Shown here: positions 16,982 to 26,026 of the stretch, piece after piece
Layout: each line of letters starts with the position of its first letter
Numbering within the stretch: position 1 is the stretch's first letter
NCBI GenBank assembly: GCA_016708825.1
Contig: JADJEZ010000013.1
Span: forward strand, 53,861 to 117,860
DNA from: Betaproteobacteria bacterium
Lineage (GTDB): Bacteria > Pseudomonadota > Gammaproteobacteria > Burkholderiales > Usitatibacteraceae
Direction: 5' to 3'
Length of the DNA stretch: 64,000 bases
Notes under the pieces: generated by a model
What the model saw: the letters and a program-made list of their open reading frames with translations, nothing else
What the model was told of the DNA's origin: nothing
Databases searched by the model: none
Position numbers and translations under genes: made by a program

Positions 16982-18170
16982 ACGCAGCCTCCAGGGCCTC
17001 GCGAATGCGCGGGAGCGCCCAGTCGAGCTGGGCGCGGTCGATGATGAGCGGCGGGGCGAAGCGGACGACGGTCCCGCGCGTGTCCTTGCTCAGCACGCCG
17101 CCGGCGAGCAGCGCATCGACAACCCGTCGCGCCGTGGTCCGGGACGGATCGATCTCCAGGCCCACCAGCAGGCCGCGGCCGCGGGCTTCCCGAACGACGG
17201 GCGAATCGATGGCGCGAAGGCGTGCGAGCAGGTCGCTCCCGAGCGTCGCAGCGCGTTCGCAAAGCCGCTCTTCGACGAGGAGATCGAGGGCTTCGTGCGC
17301 CACCGCCGCGGCAAGGGGTTGCCTCGAAAGTGCTGCCGTGGTCCCCGGGCTTCAGGACCCCTGACTTCCTCGCGGGCGAGGAAGGCGGATACCGGCAGCA
17401 GGCCGCCGCAGGGCCTTGCCCAGCACCAGAGCGTCGGGCAGGACACCTTCGTGCTCGCACGCGAGCATCCGGCCCGTGCGCCCAAGGCCCGTCTGCACCT
17501 CGTCCGCTACGAAGAGCACCCGGTGGTGCCGGCAGATCGCCGCGCATTCGGCGAGGTAGCCGTCCGGGGGAACCACGATTCCGCCTTCGCCCTGGATGGG
17601 CTCGACGAGAAAGGCCGCGGTATGGGGCCCGATTGCCGCCTCGAGGGCGGCGGCGTCGCCAAAGCGCACGCGCACGAATCCCGGCCCGAACGGGCCGAAT
17701 CCGCGACGGTACTGCGGTTCGGACGAGAAGCCGACGATGGTCGAGGTGCGGCCGTGGAAATTGTCCTCGCACACGATGATCTGCGCGGCTCCGTCGGGAA
17801 CCCCCTTGACCTCGTGCGCCCACTTGCGCGCGCACTTGATGGCCGTCTCCACGGCCTCGGCGCCCGTGTTCATCGGCAGGGCCCGGTCCATGCCGGTCAG
17901 TTCGCACAGGCGGGCAAGGAAGGGCGGGAGCCTGTCGTTGTGGATGACGCGCGAAGTCACCGAGAGCCGCGCCGCCTGCCGGGAAAGTGCCGCCACCAGG
18001 CGGGGGTGGGCGTGGCCGAAGCTCGTGGCGGAATAGGCCGAAAGCATGTCCAGGTAGCGGCGGCCCCGGTCGTCCAGGAGCCACGCACCGCTTCCCTCGG
18101 TGAGGACCACGGGAAACGGATCGTAGTTGCGTGCCGCGTAACGGTCTTCGAGAGCGATCATGTCGCCCAT
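16953..18170 (-). CDS. Ornithine/acetylornithine-type aminotransferase, class III (frameshifted)
   Basis: A PLP-dependent class III aminotransferase. The first 260 residues (ALEDRYAARNYDPFPVVLTEG, LDMLSAYSATSFGHAHP, NTGAEAVETAIKCARKW, FVADEVQTGLGRTG, LVLGKAL with the PLP lysine) match ornithine-oxo-acid aminotransferase. At about 17410, 17355 and 17320 the frame shifts. The pieces GGLLPVSAFLAREEVRG, GDHGSTF and HEALDLLVEERLCERAATLG complete the family sequence. The stop is at 16953, inside the end of the fadD gene. The ATG at 18170 is chosen because AAGGGGAA lies 6-7 bases upstream. If functional it would make glutamate semialdehyde from ornithine. The shifts look like sequencing errors in GC runs. 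Confidence 0.8.
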
Positions 18171-18276
18171 GGCGGTTCCCCTTCTCGCTTGTGGCAAGCG
18201 CGGAATCGAGGGCCGAAGGGCCCGCTTCCCCTTGAGTATATCGGTGCGGCTGCCGGAACCGCGGCCCGGCGGCGCT

Positions 18277-19878
18277 TCAGGCCGGCCGCGCCGGAGCGAG
18301 TTCGCCCGCGAGTTCCGTGGCCATGCGAGCGGCGAGCCCGTAGATCGACAGCTGCGGGTTGGCGCCGATGCTCGTGGGAAAGACCGAGCCGTCGTGCACC
18401 GACAGGTTGCCGACGTGGTGGTGGCGGCCGCGTTCGTCGACCACGGCGCTGCGCGCGTCGGGACCCATCGCGCACCCCCCCATCACGGGCGCGCTCACCA
18501 CGCGGGCGTGCAGCGCAGCCATGGGCAGCGATAGGATGGCGGCCTTTGCCTGCGCCCAGCTGGCCATCGGTACCCCGTCCGCATGCAGCGACATCACGGT
18601 CTTCGCGCCCGCGGCGAACTGGATCTCCGCCATCGAGAGGTAGGCGCGGCGCATCCCGTCCCACAGGACTTCGCCGACGGGATAGTCGAGCTCCGGAGTG
18701 CCGTCGTCACGCAGTTGCACGCGCCCGCCGGACGAGGCGGGATGGAAGCCGTCCCGCAGCAGGGCGATGACGACCTGCAGGTTCGTGAAATCCCGCATCC
18801 AGTTCCCATGGACGCTTCCATGGCCGGGGAGCGTGATGCCCGCGAGGATCGGATGTAGCGGTGGCGCCTCCAGTTTGTAGCCCACGGGGCCGTCGACGGG
18901 AAAGGAGTCGAGGAAGTGGTCGGAGTAGATCGTCTGCGGCGCGCCTTCGAAACCCTTCACGGCCCACGGCATGACGGCCGCCGAGACGACGGTCGGATGC
19001 AGGAAAGTGCGCCGGCCCACGAGGTCCTGCGGATCTGCCACGGCGCTTCGCAGCAGGATCGCGGGGCTGCCGATCGCGCCGGAGGCCAGGACGAAGTGAC
19101 GCGCAACCAGCCGAATCGTGCCGGCGCCGGGCTGGGAGCCGGGACCGGCCACGCCTCTCGCGATCCCGTGGACCACCCGGTCGCCCGACACGACGAGGCG
19201 CTCCAGCCGCGCGCGATGCACGAGGGTCGCGCCCCGGGATAGCGCCCCGGGAATCGTCGTGACCAGCATCGACTGCTTGGCATTGGTGGGGCATCCCATG
19301 CCGCAGTAGCCGAGGTTCCAGCATCCCTTCACGTTGCGCCGGATCGCGGCGGCGGGCAGCCCGAGTTTCTCGCAACCCCTGCGCAGGATGTCGTTGTTCT
19401 CGTTCGGAGCGACCGGCCAGGGCGCGATCGAGAGTCTTTCCTCCATCCGCGCGAACCACGGGTCGAGGTCGGCCGCGCCGGCGCGGGACAATCCGTGGAC
19501 GCGCCGCCAGTGCTCGAGGGTGCCGGGCGGCGTGCGGAAGCTCGACGTCCAGTTGACCGTGGTGGAGCCGCCGACGCTTCGTCCCTGGAAAATGGTGATC
19601 GCCTTGTCCTTCGTCTGGCGACCGGCGGATTCCTGGTAGAGCTGCGGATAGGCTTCGCGCTCGCGCATGCGAAAGTCGCTCGAGCTCTTGAGGGGGCCTT
19701 CCTCCACGATCACCACGGACAGGCCGGCCTGCGCGAGGATCTCGGCCGTGACGCCGCCGCCGGCCCCGCTGCCCGCGATGACGACATCCGCTTCGAGGGT
19801 CAGGTCGCGTTCCGTCGCGGCCGCGTCGATGATCTTCCAGCCGCCCGCGATGCCCTCGCGAATGGGGTCGGCGATCAT
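18277..19878 (-). CDS. GMC family oxidoreductase (alcohol oxidase/dehydrogenase type)
   Basis: A 533-residue flavoprotein. The FAD-binding VVIAGSGAGGGVTAEILAQA motif starts near residue 28, GRSVGGSTTVNWT is the GMC signature, and the C-terminus has SVHDGSVFPTSIGANPQLS with the conserved Asn. The motif normally reading AHxMGGCxMG reads SAPVMGGCAMG, so the usual histidine is proline. It forms an operon with the upstream small subunit (ATGA overlap) and an aldehyde dehydrogenase. Relatives oxidise long-chain alcohols, sterols or sugars. With the aldehyde dehydrogenase beside it, fatty alcohol or aromatic alcohol oxidation is the likeliest role, inferred from context. Confidence 0.82.
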   Translation of the reverse strand: MIADPIREGIAGGWKIIDAAATERDLTLEADVVIAGSGAGGGVTAEILAQAGLSVVIVEEGPLKSSSDFRMREREAYPQLYQESAGRQTKDKAITIFQGRSVGGSTTVNWTSSFRTPPGTLEHWRRVHGLSRAGAADLDPWFARMEERLSIAPWPVAPNENNDILRRGCEKLGLPAAAIRRNVKGCWNLGYCGMGCPTNAKQSMLVTTIPGALSRGATLVHRARLERLVVSGDRVVHGIARGVAGPGSQPGAGTIRLVARHFVLASGAIGSPAILLRSAVADPQDLVGRRTFLHPTVVSAAVMPWAVKGFEGAPQTIYSDHFLDSFPVDGPVGYKLEAPPLHPILAGITLPGHGSVHGNWMRDFTNLQVVIALLRDGFHPASSGGRVQLRDDGTPELDYPVGEVLWDGMRRAYLSMAEIQFAAGAKTVMSLHADGVPMASWAQAKAAILSLPMAALHARVVSAPVMGGCAMGPDARSAVVDERGRHHHVGNLSVHDGSVFPTSIGANPQLSIYGLAARMATELAGELAPARPA

Positions 19879-20408
19879 GGCGACCTCGATGCCAGGAGCG
19901 GCGGCCCCGGGTAGCCGATGGCTTTCCAGGAAGCGGCATTGCCGTACCACGCGGCGATCACGAGTTGCGTGAGCGCCTGGTAGCCCGCGCGCAACGACGC
20001 GAATCGGCTTGCGCGCCAGCGCGAGAGAAAGGCCGAGATCTCCTCCGGCGTCGCCTCGGGCCAGCTCGACCGCACGCCCGCGACGATGAAGCGTCCCGCG
20101 CCAAGGCCAAGCAGCGAGAAAAGCTGGGAGATCTCCCCCTGGACCGCCGGCGCGAGGCCCGTGATGGCGCGATCGAACGCCTCGACCACCTCGCGCACCG
20201 CCGTGGCGCGGTCGGGCCCTTCCCTTGGCAAGGAACCGTCCAGGATAGCCGGGACGAGGGCCTCCACGATCACCGCCGCGCGCTCGTCGAGCCATTGGCG
20301 GCCGGGCGCGGGCTTGCCCCCACCGAGGCGAAGAACGAGCCATCCGGTGCCGGCAAGCACGGCTCCGGAGGCGAGGCCGACCTTCAGGAACTGGCGCCGG
20401 GTCGGCAT
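19875..20408 (-). CDS. Gluconate 2-dehydrogenase subunit 3-like Tat-exported protein
   Basis: A 177-residue protein beginning MPTRRQFLKVGLASGAVLAG, a clear twin-arginine signal (RRQFLK plus hydrophobic core). The rest is helical, with LVPAILDGSLP and SQLFSLLGLGAGRFIVAGVR, resembling the small subunit found with membrane-bound GMC dehydrogenases. It probably carries the flavoprotein partner across the membrane or stabilises it. Its stop overlaps the GMC start (ATGA), and its start lies 6 bases after the aldehyde dehydrogenase stop, so the three genes are one operon. Confidence 0.75.
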   Translation of the reverse strand: MPTRRQFLKVGLASGAVLAGTGWLVLRLGGGKPAPGRQWLDERAAVIVEALVPAILDGSLPREGPDRATAVREVVEAFDRAITGLAPAVQGEISQLFSLLGLGAGRFIVAGVRSSWPEATPEEISAFLSRWRASRFASLRAGYQALTQLVIAAWYGNAASWKAIGYPGPPLLASRSP

Positions 20409-20414
20409 CGCGGG

Positions 20415-21827
20415 CTAGCGCAGCAGCAGGCGAACGAGCCTGTCGAATCGCCCTCCGTACGGCGCCCGGAAGAGCTTGAGGCCGTTCACGCCGGATTGCC
20501 GGAAGACGGGCTTGCGCTTCGAGAACGTATCGAAGCCCTCGCGGCCATGGTAGTGGCCCATGCCGGAAGCGCCCACGCCCCCGAAGGGCAGGTCGTCCTG
20601 GGCGATGTGCAGGATCGTCTCGTTGACCGTGACGCCGCCGGAAACCGTGTTCCGGATCACCTGGTCGACGGCGCCTCGGTCGTTCTCGAATACGTAGAGG
20701 GCGAGCGGGCGGGGCCGGGCATTCACGAAGGCTATGGCATCCTCGAGCCGGTCATAGGGGATCACGGGCAGCAGCGGGCCGAAAATCTCCTCGCGCATGA
20801 CGTCCATGGAATCGTCCACGCCCGTGAGCAGGGTCGGGGCGCGCTTGCCCGCCGCGGCGAGATCCTCTCCGGCGGGATTGATCTCCGTGGCCCGTGCGCC
20901 TTTTCTTTCGGCATCGACAAGCAGCGAGGCGAGGCGCTGCCGGTGGCGCTCGTCCACGATGCTCGTGTAGTCGTCGTTGCGGGCAAGCGTCGGGTAGAGC
21001 GCGGCTACGGCGAGCCGGGCGGACTCGACGAACGCCTGCTCGGATTCCCGCGGCACCAGCACATAGTCCGGCGCGACGCAGGTCTGCCCGGCGTTCAGGC
21101 ACTTGCCGTACATCACGCGCCCGGCGGCTTCACCGACGGGAAACCCGCGCCCGACGATCGCGGGGGACTTCCCGCCGAGTTCGAGCGTGACGGGGGTGAG
21201 GTTTTCCGCGGCCGAGCGCATCACGTGGCGCCCGATGCCCGTGGAGCCGGTGAAGAGCAGGTGGTCGAAGGGTAGGCGGCAGAACGCCTGCGCCACGTCG
21301 GGGCCCCCGTTCACGACGGAAATCTCCCCGCCTTCGAAGTAGCGCGCGGCCAGGTCCGCGAGCAGCGCGCCCGTCGCGGGCGTCGTCTCCGACATCTTCA
21401 CCATGGCCCGGTTGCCGGCGGCGAGCGCGGCCACCAGCGGACCCACGGCGAGATAGAGGGGGTAGTTCCACGGAACCACGATGCCCACCACGCCGAGGGG
21501 CTGCGGCACGATCCGGGACGAGCCCGGGAGAAACCACAGGCTGGTGGAACGGCGCTCCGGGCGCATCCACCGACGCAGGTGCCGGCGCGCGTGCCGGATG
21601 CCTTCCAGCGAGGGAAAGAGCTCCAGCAGCTGCGTCTCGTGGCGGGACCGGTTGCCGAAATCCCGCGAAATCGCATCTGCCCAGGCACCGGCGTTTTCCT
21701 TGACGAGGGCTTCCAGGCGCCCGAGAAGATCGATCCGGTCGCCGGCGGCGGGGAAGGGGCTGCGGACAAAGGCCTCGCGGTGGCGGGCGAAGTCGGTGTC
21801 GAGGGGCTGGGACACGGGGGGGGTCAT
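20415..21827 (-). CDS. Aldehyde dehydrogenase, coniferyl-aldehyde-dehydrogenase type
   Basis: A 470-residue class-3-like ALDH. VVPWNYPLYLAVGPL, the cofactor loop FTGSTGIGRHVM, the catalytic glutamate motif LELGGKSPAIV and the catalytic cysteine in NAGQTCVAPDY are all present. The C-terminal FGGVGASGMGHYHGREGF is typical of coniferyl aldehyde dehydrogenases and eukaryotic fatty aldehyde dehydrogenases. It oxidises long-chain or aromatic aldehydes to acids with NAD(P)+. It is the first gene of the ALDH/subunit 3/GMC operon, which could oxidise an alcohol to its acid in two steps. The start at 21827 follows an AT-rich control region with a strong palindrome. Confidence 0.85.
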   Translation of the reverse strand: MTPPVSQPLDTDFARHREAFVRSPFPAAGDRIDLLGRLEALVKENAGAWADAISRDFGNRSRHETQLLELFPSLEGIRHARRHLRRWMRPERRSTSLWFLPGSSRIVPQPLGVVGIVVPWNYPLYLAVGPLVAALAAGNRAMVKMSETTPATGALLADLAARYFEGGEISVVNGGPDVAQAFCRLPFDHLLFTGSTGIGRHVMRSAAENLTPVTLELGGKSPAIVGRGFPVGEAAGRVMYGKCLNAGQTCVAPDYVLVPRESEQAFVESARLAVAALYPTLARNDDYTSIVDERHRQRLASLLVDAERKGARATEINPAGEDLAAAGKRAPTLLTGVDDSMDVMREEIFGPLLPVIPYDRLEDAIAFVNARPRPLALYVFENDRGAVDQVIRNTVSGGVTVNETILHIAQDDLPFGGVGASGMGHYHGREGFDTFSKRKPVFRQSGVNGLKLFRAPYGGRFDRLVRLLLR

Positions 21828-21907
21828 TATCTTGAAAACACTTTAATTATCTATTACAATAGATTGATAATAAAGGAAATTTACTCAAGAGATACTTGCT
21901 TGATCGA

Positions 21908-21929
21908 GATTCAAACGAGCGTTTCAATC
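21908..21929. promoter_or_regulatory. 22-bp palindromic operator, PsrA-like motif
   Basis: GATTCAAACG-AG-CGTTTCAATC is an inverted repeat matching at 9 of 10 positions per arm. It contains CAAAC-N4-GTTTC, which fits the published PsrA (TetR family, fatty-acid responsive) consensus G/C-AAAC-N2-4-GTTT-G/C. It sits in an unusually AT-rich divergent region (21828-21973) between the aldehyde dehydrogenase operon and the gene at 21974. The remainder of that region has TTACAAT- and GATAATAAA-like stretches that could be -10 boxes. Confidence 0.55.
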
Positions 21930-21973
21930 ACTCGTTAGAATAGCCGTCGTATCCTCGGAGCAACCCGCCCACC

Positions 21974-22678
21974 ATGCCCGTTCCGACCGAAGGCAGCGCG
22001 CCGGATTCCCTGCGCCGGCACCTCGAGTACCTCCGGGACTTGCGTGGGCGCGAATCGAAGGGGCGTCGTCCGCCGCGCCTGGCGGAGGTGAAGGACTGGC
22101 AGGCGAAGCGCCTGGCGCAAACCTACGCCGACCTCGCGGCGAGCACGCGCTACGCCAAGGCCACCGCCTTCTTCCTCGGCGACCTCTATGGAGCCAAGGA
22201 TTTCAGCGGCAGGGACGAGGCGATGCTGCGCATCTACCCGCTCCTGGTGCGCACGCTCCCGCGCGGCGCGGTGGAAACGGCGGCACTGGCGATCGAAGTC
22301 GACGCGCTGTCGGAGTCGCTCGACCGGCGCGTGGCTGGCGTCGTCGAGCCGGGGCCGGTAGGCGAGGAGAGCTACGCGCGCGCCTACCGGCAGGCGGGAA
22401 CCCGGGCGGAGCGCCTGCGCCAGATCGAACTCATCGACGACGTCGGCAGGCGCCTGGACGTGCTGGTGGGCAAGCCCATGGTCTATGCCACGCTCAAGCT
22501 CATGCGCGCGCCGGCGAGACTAGCCGGCATGCAGGAACTGCAATCGTTCCTCGAGCGGGGCTTCGAGGCGTTTCGCCACATGGGCGGGGCGAAGGAGTTC
22601 CTGGAAACGATCTCGGGCCGCGAGAAGGCGATCCTCAACCGGCTTTTTTCCGGCCACCCGAGCCCGTTTTCGGGCTGA
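21974..22678 (+). CDS. Conserved hypothetical protein (FFLxxLYG family)
   Basis: A 234-residue soluble, helix-rich protein. STRYAKATAFFLGDLYGAKDFSGRD and MLRIYPLLVRTLP resemble a conserved proteobacterial family of unknown function that carries an FFLEELYG-like motif. No signal peptide, membrane segment or catalytic motif is visible. It is divergent from the aldehyde dehydrogenase operon and may share the palindromic operator at 21908-21929. Its 3' end overlaps the convergent PHA granule-region gene by 44 bases. Confidence 0.65.
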   Translation: MPVPTEGSAPDSLRRHLEYLRDLRGRESKGRRPPRLAEVKDWQAKRLAQTYADLAASTRYAKATAFFLGDLYGAKDFSGRDEAMLRIYPLLVRTLPRGAVETAALAIEVDALSESLDRRVAGVVEPGPVGEESYARAYRQAGTRAERLRQIELIDDVGRRLDVLVGKPMVYATLKLMRAPARLAGMQELQSFLERGFEAFRHMGGAKEFLETISGREKAILNRLFSGHPSPFSG

Positions 22679-23003
22679 CGGGTTTCTTCGGCGAGGCCTT
22701 CGCCAGCACCTGAGCGCCATCGCCGTGCCTGGCGAAGAGCGAATCGAGTTCGCGCACGATCGCCGATTCCAGGGGGCCGCGCATGGCCTTCAGCAGGAAC
22801 CCGAGCTTGACGGTGAGATGAAGGTCTCTGTCGGTCAGCTCGAGGCTTCCGGTCACGCCGGGCCGGTCGAAATGGTGCGTGCTCCCCTCCCAGTCGCCGC
22901 TCAAGCCGAACTTCCTGCCGAGGTCCTCCGCCATCTGGTCCGCGGCCTTGCGCGCGGCCTTCATGCCGAGGTTGTGGGTGCGCTTGATGTCGATGTCGGC
23001 CAT
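22635..23003 (-). CDS. Polyhydroxyalkanoic acid system family protein (PHA_gran_rgn)
   Basis: A 122-residue protein starting MADIDIKRTHNLGMKAARKA, the typical opening of PHA_gran_rgn proteins. WEGSTHHFDRPGVTGSLELTD and LHLTVKLGFLLKAMRGPLES are further family features. The C-terminus is a basic tail. The family is found near PHA genes; its biochemical role is not established. It lies at the head of a minus-strand group, 27 bases after the TRAP permease stop, so it could be co-transcribed with the transporter. It overlaps the convergent hypothetical gene. Confidence 0.82.
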   Translation of the reverse strand: MADIDIKRTHNLGMKAARKAADQMAEDLGRKFGLSGDWEGSTHHFDRPGVTGSLELTDRDLHLTVKLGFLLKAMRGPLESAIVRELDSLFARHGDGAQVLAKASPKKPVSPKTGSGGRKKAG

Positions 23004-23029
23004 GGGAACTCTCGCGGGAAGTGGGCGAT

Positions 23030-24346
23030 TCAGCGGCCCGGGCCCATCAGCGTATCCGGAAGCCAGGTCGCGATGCCCGGAACGAAGCACAGCAGCACCA
23101 TGAACGCCATCATGATGATGACGTAGGGAATGGAGCCGCGTAAGACCACGGAAAGCGGCACCTCCGGGGCCACGCCCCGCAGGACGTAGAGATTCAGTCC
23201 CACGGGGGGCGTGATGAGCCCCACTTCGAGGTTGATCGTGAGAAGCACCGCGAACCAGATCAGGTCGAAATCGTGGGCTTCGAGCACCGGGGTGAGAATC
23301 GGCATCAGCATCAGGATGATGGCCACGGGCGGCAGGAAGCAGCCCATGAGCAGCAGGAACAGGTTGATCGCGAAGAGCAGCACCCACTTGTTCAGCTTGA
23401 TCGCCACCAGCCATTCCGCGGACGCCTGCGATACGTAGAGCAGGGACATCATGTAGGAGAAGAGGGCGGCCGCCGCGATGATCATGAGGATCATGCTCGA
23501 CTCGCGCACGGTGTCGCGGAAGATGTGCCAGAGGTCCGACAGGCGCCACGTCCGGTAGATCGCGATCACCAGGACCAGCGCGAGGAAGGCGCCGATGGCG
23601 GCGCTCTCGGAGGGCGTGGCAAGGCCGCCGTACATGAAGTAGGCGATGGCCGCGATGATGAAGAGGAACGGCCCGACCCGGACCATGCCGTCCATCTTCT
23701 CCCGGAAGGTGAAGTGCTCGTCGACGACGATGAGTTCCTTCCTTGCCACCAGCGTGGCGAACCACGCCCAGGCCGAGAAGAGCAGGACGAGAAGGATCCC
23801 GGGGACCACGCCGGACAGGAAAAGCCGTCCGATCGACGTCTCCGTGGCGATGCCGTAGAGGATCATCGTGATCGAGGGCGGAATCAGGATGCCCAGGGTC
23901 CCCCCGGCGCAGATGGCGCCGGTGGCGAGCGCGGGCGGGACGCCGCGCTTGATCATCTCGGGAACGCCCGCCTTGCCGATGGCGGCAGCGGTGGCGGGGG
24001 AAGAGCCGCACACGGCCGAGAACATGCCGCAGGCGAGGATATTGGCGATGATGAGGCCGCCGGGCACGCGTGCAAGCCAGCGGTAGAGGGAGTTGTAGAT
24101 GTCCTTGCCGGCGGCCGAGACCCCGATCGCCGCACCCAGCAGGATGAAGAGCGGGATCGTGAGGAGCGCGAACGAATTGAGCTCGTCCATGAACTGCGTG
24201 GCGACGATCGCGAGGCTCGTCGGCCCCTTGAAGACGACCAGGAACACGACCGCGACGAGCGTGAGGCCCCAGGCGATGGGGAAGCCGGAGAAGAGCACGG
24301 TCGTGGTGACCACGAGGACCAGGAGACCGATCTGCAGGTCGCTCAT
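23030..24346 (-). CDS. dctM: TRAP transporter large permease (DctM)
   Basis: A 438-residue integral membrane protein with about 12 hydrophobic segments and the DctM hallmarks FTLLTIPLFILLGAAIG-like, CGSSPATAAAIGKAGVPEM, GTLGILIPPSITMILYG and LITPPVGLNLYV. It is the ion-coupled translocation subunit that takes up a carboxylate handed over by the periplasmic receptor. It starts 3 bases after the dctQ stop and completes a dctP-dctQ-dctM operon. A malonate or other dicarboxylate substrate is suggested only by the nearby malonate genes. Confidence 0.92.
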   Translation of the reverse strand: MSDLQIGLLVLVVTTTVLFSGFPIAWGLTLVAVVFLVVFKGPTSLAIVATQFMDELNSFALLTIPLFILLGAAIGVSAAGKDIYNSLYRWLARVPGGLIIANILACGMFSAVCGSSPATAAAIGKAGVPEMIKRGVPPALATGAICAGGTLGILIPPSITMILYGIATETSIGRLFLSGVVPGILLVLLFSAWAWFATLVARKELIVVDEHFTFREKMDGMVRVGPFLFIIAAIAYFMYGGLATPSESAAIGAFLALVLVIAIYRTWRLSDLWHIFRDTVRESSMILMIIAAAALFSYMMSLLYVSQASAEWLVAIKLNKWVLLFAINLFLLLMGCFLPPVAIILMLMPILTPVLEAHDFDLIWFAVLLTINLEVGLITPPVGLNLYVLRGVAPEVPLSVVLRGSIPYVIIMMAFMVLLCFVPGIATWLPDTLMGPGR

Positions 24347-24349
24347 GCT

Positions 24350-24871
24350 TCAGGCGCCCTGCCCGGAAACTGCGGAGCTGGCATCGTCGTCGGTCTCCTC
24401 GGGACGCAGGAAATCGGCGACGTATTGCAGGGCCGTGAGACCCAGCCCCACGGGCATCAAGGCGAAGAACGGCCAGCGCGGCGGATCCCACGCCGAGCCA
24501 CTGGTCTCCTGGGATCGCCATGCCTCGAGCGTGAGCCAGAACCCCTCCCACGCGAGATAGACGCATACCGCGAACCCGAGCACGGCAAGGACGCGTGCGA
24601 GAACGCGGCGTCCACGGGGCGGCAGGAGCTCGGAAACGAGATCGACGCCGATGTGCCCGCGGGTCTTCAGGCAGAAGGGGGATCCGACGAGGACCGTCGC
24701 CACGATGAGGTAGGTGGCGAGCTCGATCTCCCAGTAGGTCGAATTGCCCAGCGAGCGGTAGAGCACCATCCAGCAGACGATGAGGGTCGCGGACACGAGC
24801 ATGACCGCGGCGAACACCGCGCAGGCTACGGACAGGCGATCGACGAAGCGGACGAACTGGCGCACGAACAT
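24350..24871 (-). CDS. dctQ: TRAP transporter small permease (DctQ)
   Basis: A 173-residue protein with four hydrophobic segments, the DctQ layout. FAAVMLVSATLIVCWMVLYR and the SPFCLKTRGHIGVDLVSELL region are typical. It forms the membrane complex with DctM. It is located between dctP (73-base gap) and dctM (3-base gap) on the same strand. Confidence 0.88.
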   Translation of the reverse strand: MFVRQFVRFVDRLSVACAVFAAVMLVSATLIVCWMVLYRSLGNSTYWEIELATYLIVATVLVGSPFCLKTRGHIGVDLVSELLPPRGRRVLARVLAVLGFAVCVYLAWEGFWLTLEAWRSQETSGSAWDPPRWPFFALMPVGLGLTALQYVADFLRPEETDDDASSAVSGQGA

Positions 24872-24944
24872 TCCCCGCGGCTGGAGGGCCGCTTCAGGCG
24901 GATGGCAGTAGCGGGCAGGGGCCGCCGGGGCGGCCCCGCCACGC

Positions 24945-25940
24945 TTACTTGACGGCGGTGATCAGCTCCAGGAGCTGTTTCGCGTCGGCCGACTTGGCCA
25001 CGAACTCCGGCCAGGAGGTCTTCTTGGCGAGATCGATCCAGGCATCGAATTCCGCCTTCGTCAGTGCGCGGACCTTGGCGCCGGCCTTGGTGTAGGCATC
25101 GACCATCCGGGTGACCGCCTCGCGCTGCCCGTCGGCGAAGTACTTGTCGGACTTGTCGGCGGCCTCCTCGAAGATCTTTCGCTGGGCAGGCGTGAGCTTG
25201 TCCCAGGCGGCCTTGGACATCACGAGGGGCTGCAGCAGCCACCAGAGCGTGTAGTCCCCGCCGACGGTCGCGAACTTCGTCTGTTCGTAGATGCGCATGC
25301 TGACGAAGGTCTCGGCCGACGTGAGCGTCGAGGTGAGCACGCCGGACTGCAGGGAAGGGTAGATTTCCGTGGACGGGATGTTGATCACCGAGGCGCCGGC
25401 TTCCTTCAGCATGCTCTCGAAGGTCGGGTCTGCGGCGCGCATCTTCTCGCCCTTGACCGTGGCCGGACCGCCGATCTCGCCGATCTTCGAGGCGAACCCG
25501 CCCGGCGTCCACCACCAGGTGACGATGTGCACGCCGTTCTTGTGGGCGACTTCCTGGAGTTTCTTGTGGAAGGCGGTGCCCTTCAGGCGCATGGCGTGGT
25601 CGATGCTCGTGATCGTGCCGGGCATGATGGTGATCGACATCTCGGGCACCTTGCCGACGGCGTACGACATCGGGAAGACCGACATCTCGAGGGTGCCGGA
25701 CTGGAGGGCATCGAACTGCGCCACGGGCTTGATGTTGAGCGAGCTTCCCGGATAGATGCGGAACTTGAGCCCCGGGTCCTTCTTGTTCACTTCGTCGACG
25801 AAGAACCGGGTGGCCTTGTCGCGCCCGTCGGTATTGGCCTTGAACTGGTGCGAGATCTTGATTTCCTGCGCGAGCGCAGGCATGGCCAGGGCGGCCGTTG
25901 CGGCGAGCGCAAGCGCGCCCTTCAGGATGCGGTCGATCAT
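24945..25940 (-). CDS. dctP: TRAP transporter substrate-binding protein (DctP)
   Basis: A 331-residue periplasmic receptor with a clear Sec signal peptide (MIDRILKGALALAATAALAM, cleaved after ALA). The mature part begins QEIKISHQFKANTDGRDKAT. The DctP region containing TWWWTPGGFASK and the MRAADPTFESMLK substrate-domain segment is present. Family members bind organic acids through an arginine and hydrophobic pocket. It is the first gene of the dctPQM operon. The ligand is not evident; the malonyl-CoA genes 5 kb away make a C3-C4 dicarboxylate plausible. Confidence 0.9.
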   Translation of the reverse strand: MIDRILKGALALAATAALAMPALAQEIKISHQFKANTDGRDKATRFFVDEVNKKDPGLKFRIYPGSSLNIKPVAQFDALQSGTLEMSVFPMSYAVGKVPEMSITIMPGTITSIDHAMRLKGTAFHKKLQEVAHKNGVHIVTWWWTPGGFASKIGEIGGPATVKGEKMRAADPTFESMLKEAGASVINIPSTEIYPSLQSGVLTSTLTSAETFVSMRIYEQTKFATVGGDYTLWWLLQPLVMSKAAWDKLTPAQRKIFEEAADKSDKYFADGQREAVTRMVDAYTKAGAKVRALTKAEFDAWIDLAKKTSWPEFVAKSADAKQLLELITAVK

Positions 25941-26026
25941 GGGGTCTCCTCGGTTGATGGGTGCCGTCTGGTGCGGCAGTCGCCTGAAAACTACGCGAAG
26001 CAGGAGGGCATTGTAAACCGCGGCGG

